From positions 434,001-498,000 of the forward strand of contig JAJYDX010000001.1 in assembly GCA_021777135.1 (NCBI GenBank): 64,000 bases of DNA, in the 5' to 3' direction. Position numbers and translations under genes: made by a program. Origin of the DNA: a bacterium. Lineage in GTDB: Bacteria > SZUA-79 > Acidulodesulfobacterales > Acidulodesulfobacteraceae. Of the stretch, positions 62,310 through 64,000 are shown piece by piece; within the stretch, counting starts at the first letter, position 1; each line of letters begins with the position of its first letter. The notes under the pieces were generated by a model that worked only from the letters and a program-made list of their open reading frames with translations, searched no databases and was not told the DNA's origin.

Positions 62310-62858
62310 ATGGCTGATGGAAAAATCGGTAATCCTACCGCTGTTGGTCTTGTAACGTTTGGTATAACTGTGATACTGTTTTCTATGTATCCTTTGGGAC
62401 TGACCAACATGAACGGTTTATTGTACGGGCAGTTAGTATTTTCTGGCGGTTTAGCTTTTATTATCGTCGGTATTTTTAAATTTCTTATTGACGATACATA
62501 CGGAGCAACAGTATTTTTGCCGTTTGGTTTTATGTTGCTGTCTTTTGCTACGCTTGTAATAGGTGCTATCGGCGCACCGAATAATCCGCAATTTGTAGGT
62601 TGGTTTTTCTTGTTGTGGGGTATTTTTTCTTTAATGGCGACCATCGGCGGCAACATTGGAAAAAAACCGGTGATGTTGCAGCTTGCCCTTCTTTTATTTA
62701 CGGTAGAACTTGTTCTCGTAGGATTTAATTACTTATCTGGTTCTAATCTAATGACTCTTGCAGGGATTATCGGGGTTCTCGCAGGTATAGCAGCTTTTTA
62801 TACTGCATGGGGCGTTTTTCTTAACGGTCTTGCAGGTAAAAAGATATTGCCGATATAG
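62310..62858 (+). CDS. satP: Acetate/succinate transporter (AceTr/SatP family)
   Basis: This 182-aa membrane protein has six predicted helices and belongs to the GPR1/FUN34/YaaH family. The N-terminal NPTAVGLVTFG corresponds to the family motif NPxPLGL, with changed residues. GLLYGQLVFSGGLAFIIVGIFKF and TYGATVFLPFGF are also typical. It takes up acetate or related short acids with protons. In E. coli SatP is 188 aa, so the length fits. It stands alone between a sigma54 promoter and a terminator. GGGGGAG precedes the ATG. Confidence 0.9.
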   Translation: MADGKIGNPTAVGLVTFGITVILFSMYPLGLTNMNGLLYGQLVFSGGLAFIIVGIFKFLIDDTYGATVFLPFGFMLLSFATLVIGAIGAPNNPQFVGWFFLLWGIFSLMATIGGNIGKKPVMLQLALLLFTVELVLVGFNYLSGSNLMTLAGIIGVLAGIAAFYTAWGVFLNGLAGKKILPI

Positions 62859-62898
62859 TTATAGTCCAAACAATACTTTATCTTATTAAAAATTATTA

Positions 62899-62935
62899 AA
62901 AAGCGCCTAAGTTTTTTTATATTAGGCGCTTTTTG
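62899..62935 (+). terminator. Terminator after satP
   Basis: AAAAGCGCCTAA pairs with TTAGGCGCTTTT around an 11-nt loop, followed by a T tract. It ends the monocistronic transporter message. Confidence 0.9.
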
Positions 62936-62959
62936 TTTAAATAAATTATAATTAACATA

Positions 62960-62988
62960 TTGACTTATGACTTTTAAGTCATTATAAT
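62960..62988 (+). promoter_or_regulatory. Promoter with palindromic operator upstream of tolC-like gene
   Basis: TTGACT (62960-62965), a 17-bp spacer and a perfect TATAAT (62983-62988). The spacer contains a perfect palindrome, ATGACTTTTAAGTCAT (62967-62982), filling 16 of 17 bases. A TGACTTA half-site recurs around it (62961, 63002). A dimeric repressor bound there would block RNA polymerase. The leader to the gene is about 95 nt. Confidence 0.65.
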
Positions 62989-63089
62989 TAAAACTATAGG
63001 CTGACTTAATAATAAATAATAATAGATGAAAATTTTTACTGCCGTAAAATCCGGATATGTTTAATATAATACGAAATATAAATAATGTT

Positions 63090-64000
63090 ATGAAGAATAA
63101 AATTTTTACATTTAATTTAATTTTTTTGGTTTTACTTTTAATATGTTCTTTTTTTGTTTTTCCTATTAATAACGCTAATTCTTTTTATTTAAAGCCCGTT
63201 AAAGCTATTACGCTAAGAGAGGCATATATTCTTGCGGTTCGGCGTAACGGCTCAATAAAAGCCGCTAAGGAAAGCTATTATCAATCCACCCTATTAAAAT
63301 GGTCTGCAATAGGAATGGTTTTGCCCGACATATCACTGAAATATACCGACCAGAGGATGCATGTTAATTCTGCCCCCGCTTCGGCTCAGCTTGCACCGCT
63401 GATGAATAATATTTTCTTATTTTTTTTCCCTAATTATCAGTATAGCTTTACGTTAAACGAGCCTGCGATTAATGTGGGCGCAATTCCTGCTTATATGTCT
63501 GCAGTAAATTCCAGCAAAGCTGCTAAAATGTCTGCAAATAACGTATCAGCAAATACACTTTATGAAGTAGCCGTAGATTATTATACGGTATTAAACGACT
63601 TAAATTTAATAAAGGCTGACGGTAAAACATTATATGAAGCAAAATCACATCTTGAACTTACTAAAGCTAAATTAAAAGCGGGTCTAGCCATAATTACCGA
63701 TCTTCTTCAGGCAAAATCACAATTTTATGCAGCAAAACAAGAACTTATAAGTGCTAAGAATATGCTCAAATCGTCAAAGGCAAAGCTTGCTTCTCTTATG
63801 GGGGTAGCCGGAAACTTTAAGGTAATAAAGCCAAAAAATCCAGTATTAAGGAAGATATCTTTGGGCAAATATATAATTCTTGCCTATAAAAATAATCCTG
63901 ATTTAAAGTCACTAAGATTTGCCCAAAAATCCGCTGATTACGAAACAGGATTTTATGAATTGCAGTATATCCCTAAGATTAATTTTTTGGCTTCGTATAA
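63090..64000 (+). CDS. TolC-family outer membrane efflux protein (partial)
   Basis: The open frame runs off the window after 303 codons. It begins with a signal peptide (MKNKIFTFNLIFLVLLLIC, then hydrophobic to about residue 30). The start of a TolC-type repeat follows: ITLREAYILAVRRNGSIKAA near residue 40, and ARG/LEU-rich coiled-coil helices with AKSHLELTKAKLKAG and ITDLLQAKSQFYAAKQEL near residues 190-220. This matches the outer membrane component of efflux or type I secretion systems. Partner genes, if any, lie beyond the window. Confidence 0.85.
   Translation, partial: MKNKIFTFNLIFLVLLLICSFFVFPINNANSFYLKPVKAITLREAYILAVRRNGSIKAAKESYYQSTLLKWSAIGMVLPDISLKYTDQRMHVNSAPASAQLAPLMNNIFLFFFPNYQYSFTLNEPAINVGAIPAYMSAVNSSKAAKMSANNVSANTLYEVAVDYYTVLNDLNLIKADGKTLYEAKSHLELTKAKLKAGLAIITDLLQAKSQFYAAKQELISAKNMLKSSKAKLASLMGVAGNFKVIKPKNPVLRKISLGKYIILAYKNNPDLKSLRFAQKSADYETGFYELQYIPKINFLASY

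Overview
The window is a chromosomal segment of a low-GC, Gram-negative-type, sulfur-metabolising bacterium. It carries nearly a whole dissimilatory sulfate/sulfite metabolism locus, two autotrophy-related enzymes sets, and a complete division/cell-wall (dcw) cluster. The gene set dsrAB + dsrD + dsrL + dsrC + dsrMK + dsrEFH, with sat-aprBA-qmoABC nearby, matches what has been described for the uncultivated Sva0485 clade / 'Candidatus Acidulodesulfobacterales' from acidic iron- and sulfur-rich waters. That assignment is an inference from gene content, not from a phylogeny.

Layout. 1-2.1 kb: tRNA-Ser, an unknown 113-aa gene and a CbiA-type amidotransferase best read as DsrN. 2.2-10.6 kb: dsrA-dsrB-dsrD-dsrL-dsrC-dsrM-dsrK-dsrE-dsrF-dsrH, all on the + strand, from a good sigma70-type promoter to a terminator. 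10.9-21.8 kb: sat-aprB-aprA, terminator, qmoA-qmoB-qmoC-hppA, ending in a bidirectional terminator shared with tadA (- strand). 22.5-28.4 kb: lipA, an AlaC-like aminotransferase, and a threonine branch (hom, thrC and a phosphoglycerate-mutase-like proposed homoserine kinase). 28.5-34 kb: icd, then a citryl-CoA synthetase-like pair (ccsA, ccsB), a short citryl-CoA lyase (ccl) and a GlpX-type fructose bisphosphatase. Together these suggest a reductive TCA cycle with two-step citrate cleavage. 34.1-35.5 kb: an atypical SDR and an orphan DsrE-like protein. 35.6-53.7 kb: the classical dcw cluster mraZ-rsmH-ftsL-ftsI-murE-murF-mraY-murD-ftsW-murG-murC-murB-ddl-ftsQ-ftsA-ftsZ, preceded by three phased repeats that look like a MraZ operator. 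53.7-64 kb: mixed housekeeping and signalling genes: a ModE-like HTH protein, a radical SAM protein, CbiX, an ABC ATPase, a class II aldolase, tmRNA, smpB, TlpA, CheZ, tRNA-Glu, two Roadblock-like proteins, tRNA-Thr, an acetate/succinate transporter behind a sigma54 promoter, and the start of a TolC-family protein.

How it fits together. Sat activates sulfate, AprBA reduces APS with electrons from QmoABC, and the membrane pyrophosphatase would recover energy from the PPi released by Sat. DsrAB (activated by DsrD) handles sulfite, DsrMK links it to the membrane, and DsrN plus CbiX could serve siroheme supply. DsrL and DsrEFH are the parts usually seen in sulfur oxidisers, so the direction of flux is open.

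The most unusual observation is in dsrC: the protein keeps the penultimate C-terminal cysteine but has alanine where the second redox cysteine should be. It therefore looks like TusE at its active arm although it lies inside a full dsr operon. Also worth attention are the sigma54 promoter with two upstream dyads before the acetate transporter, a perfect palindrome filling the spacer of the tolC promoter, and an orphan CheZ next to two Roadblock-like proteins. No CRISPR array, insertion sequence, prophage or rRNA gene was seen.
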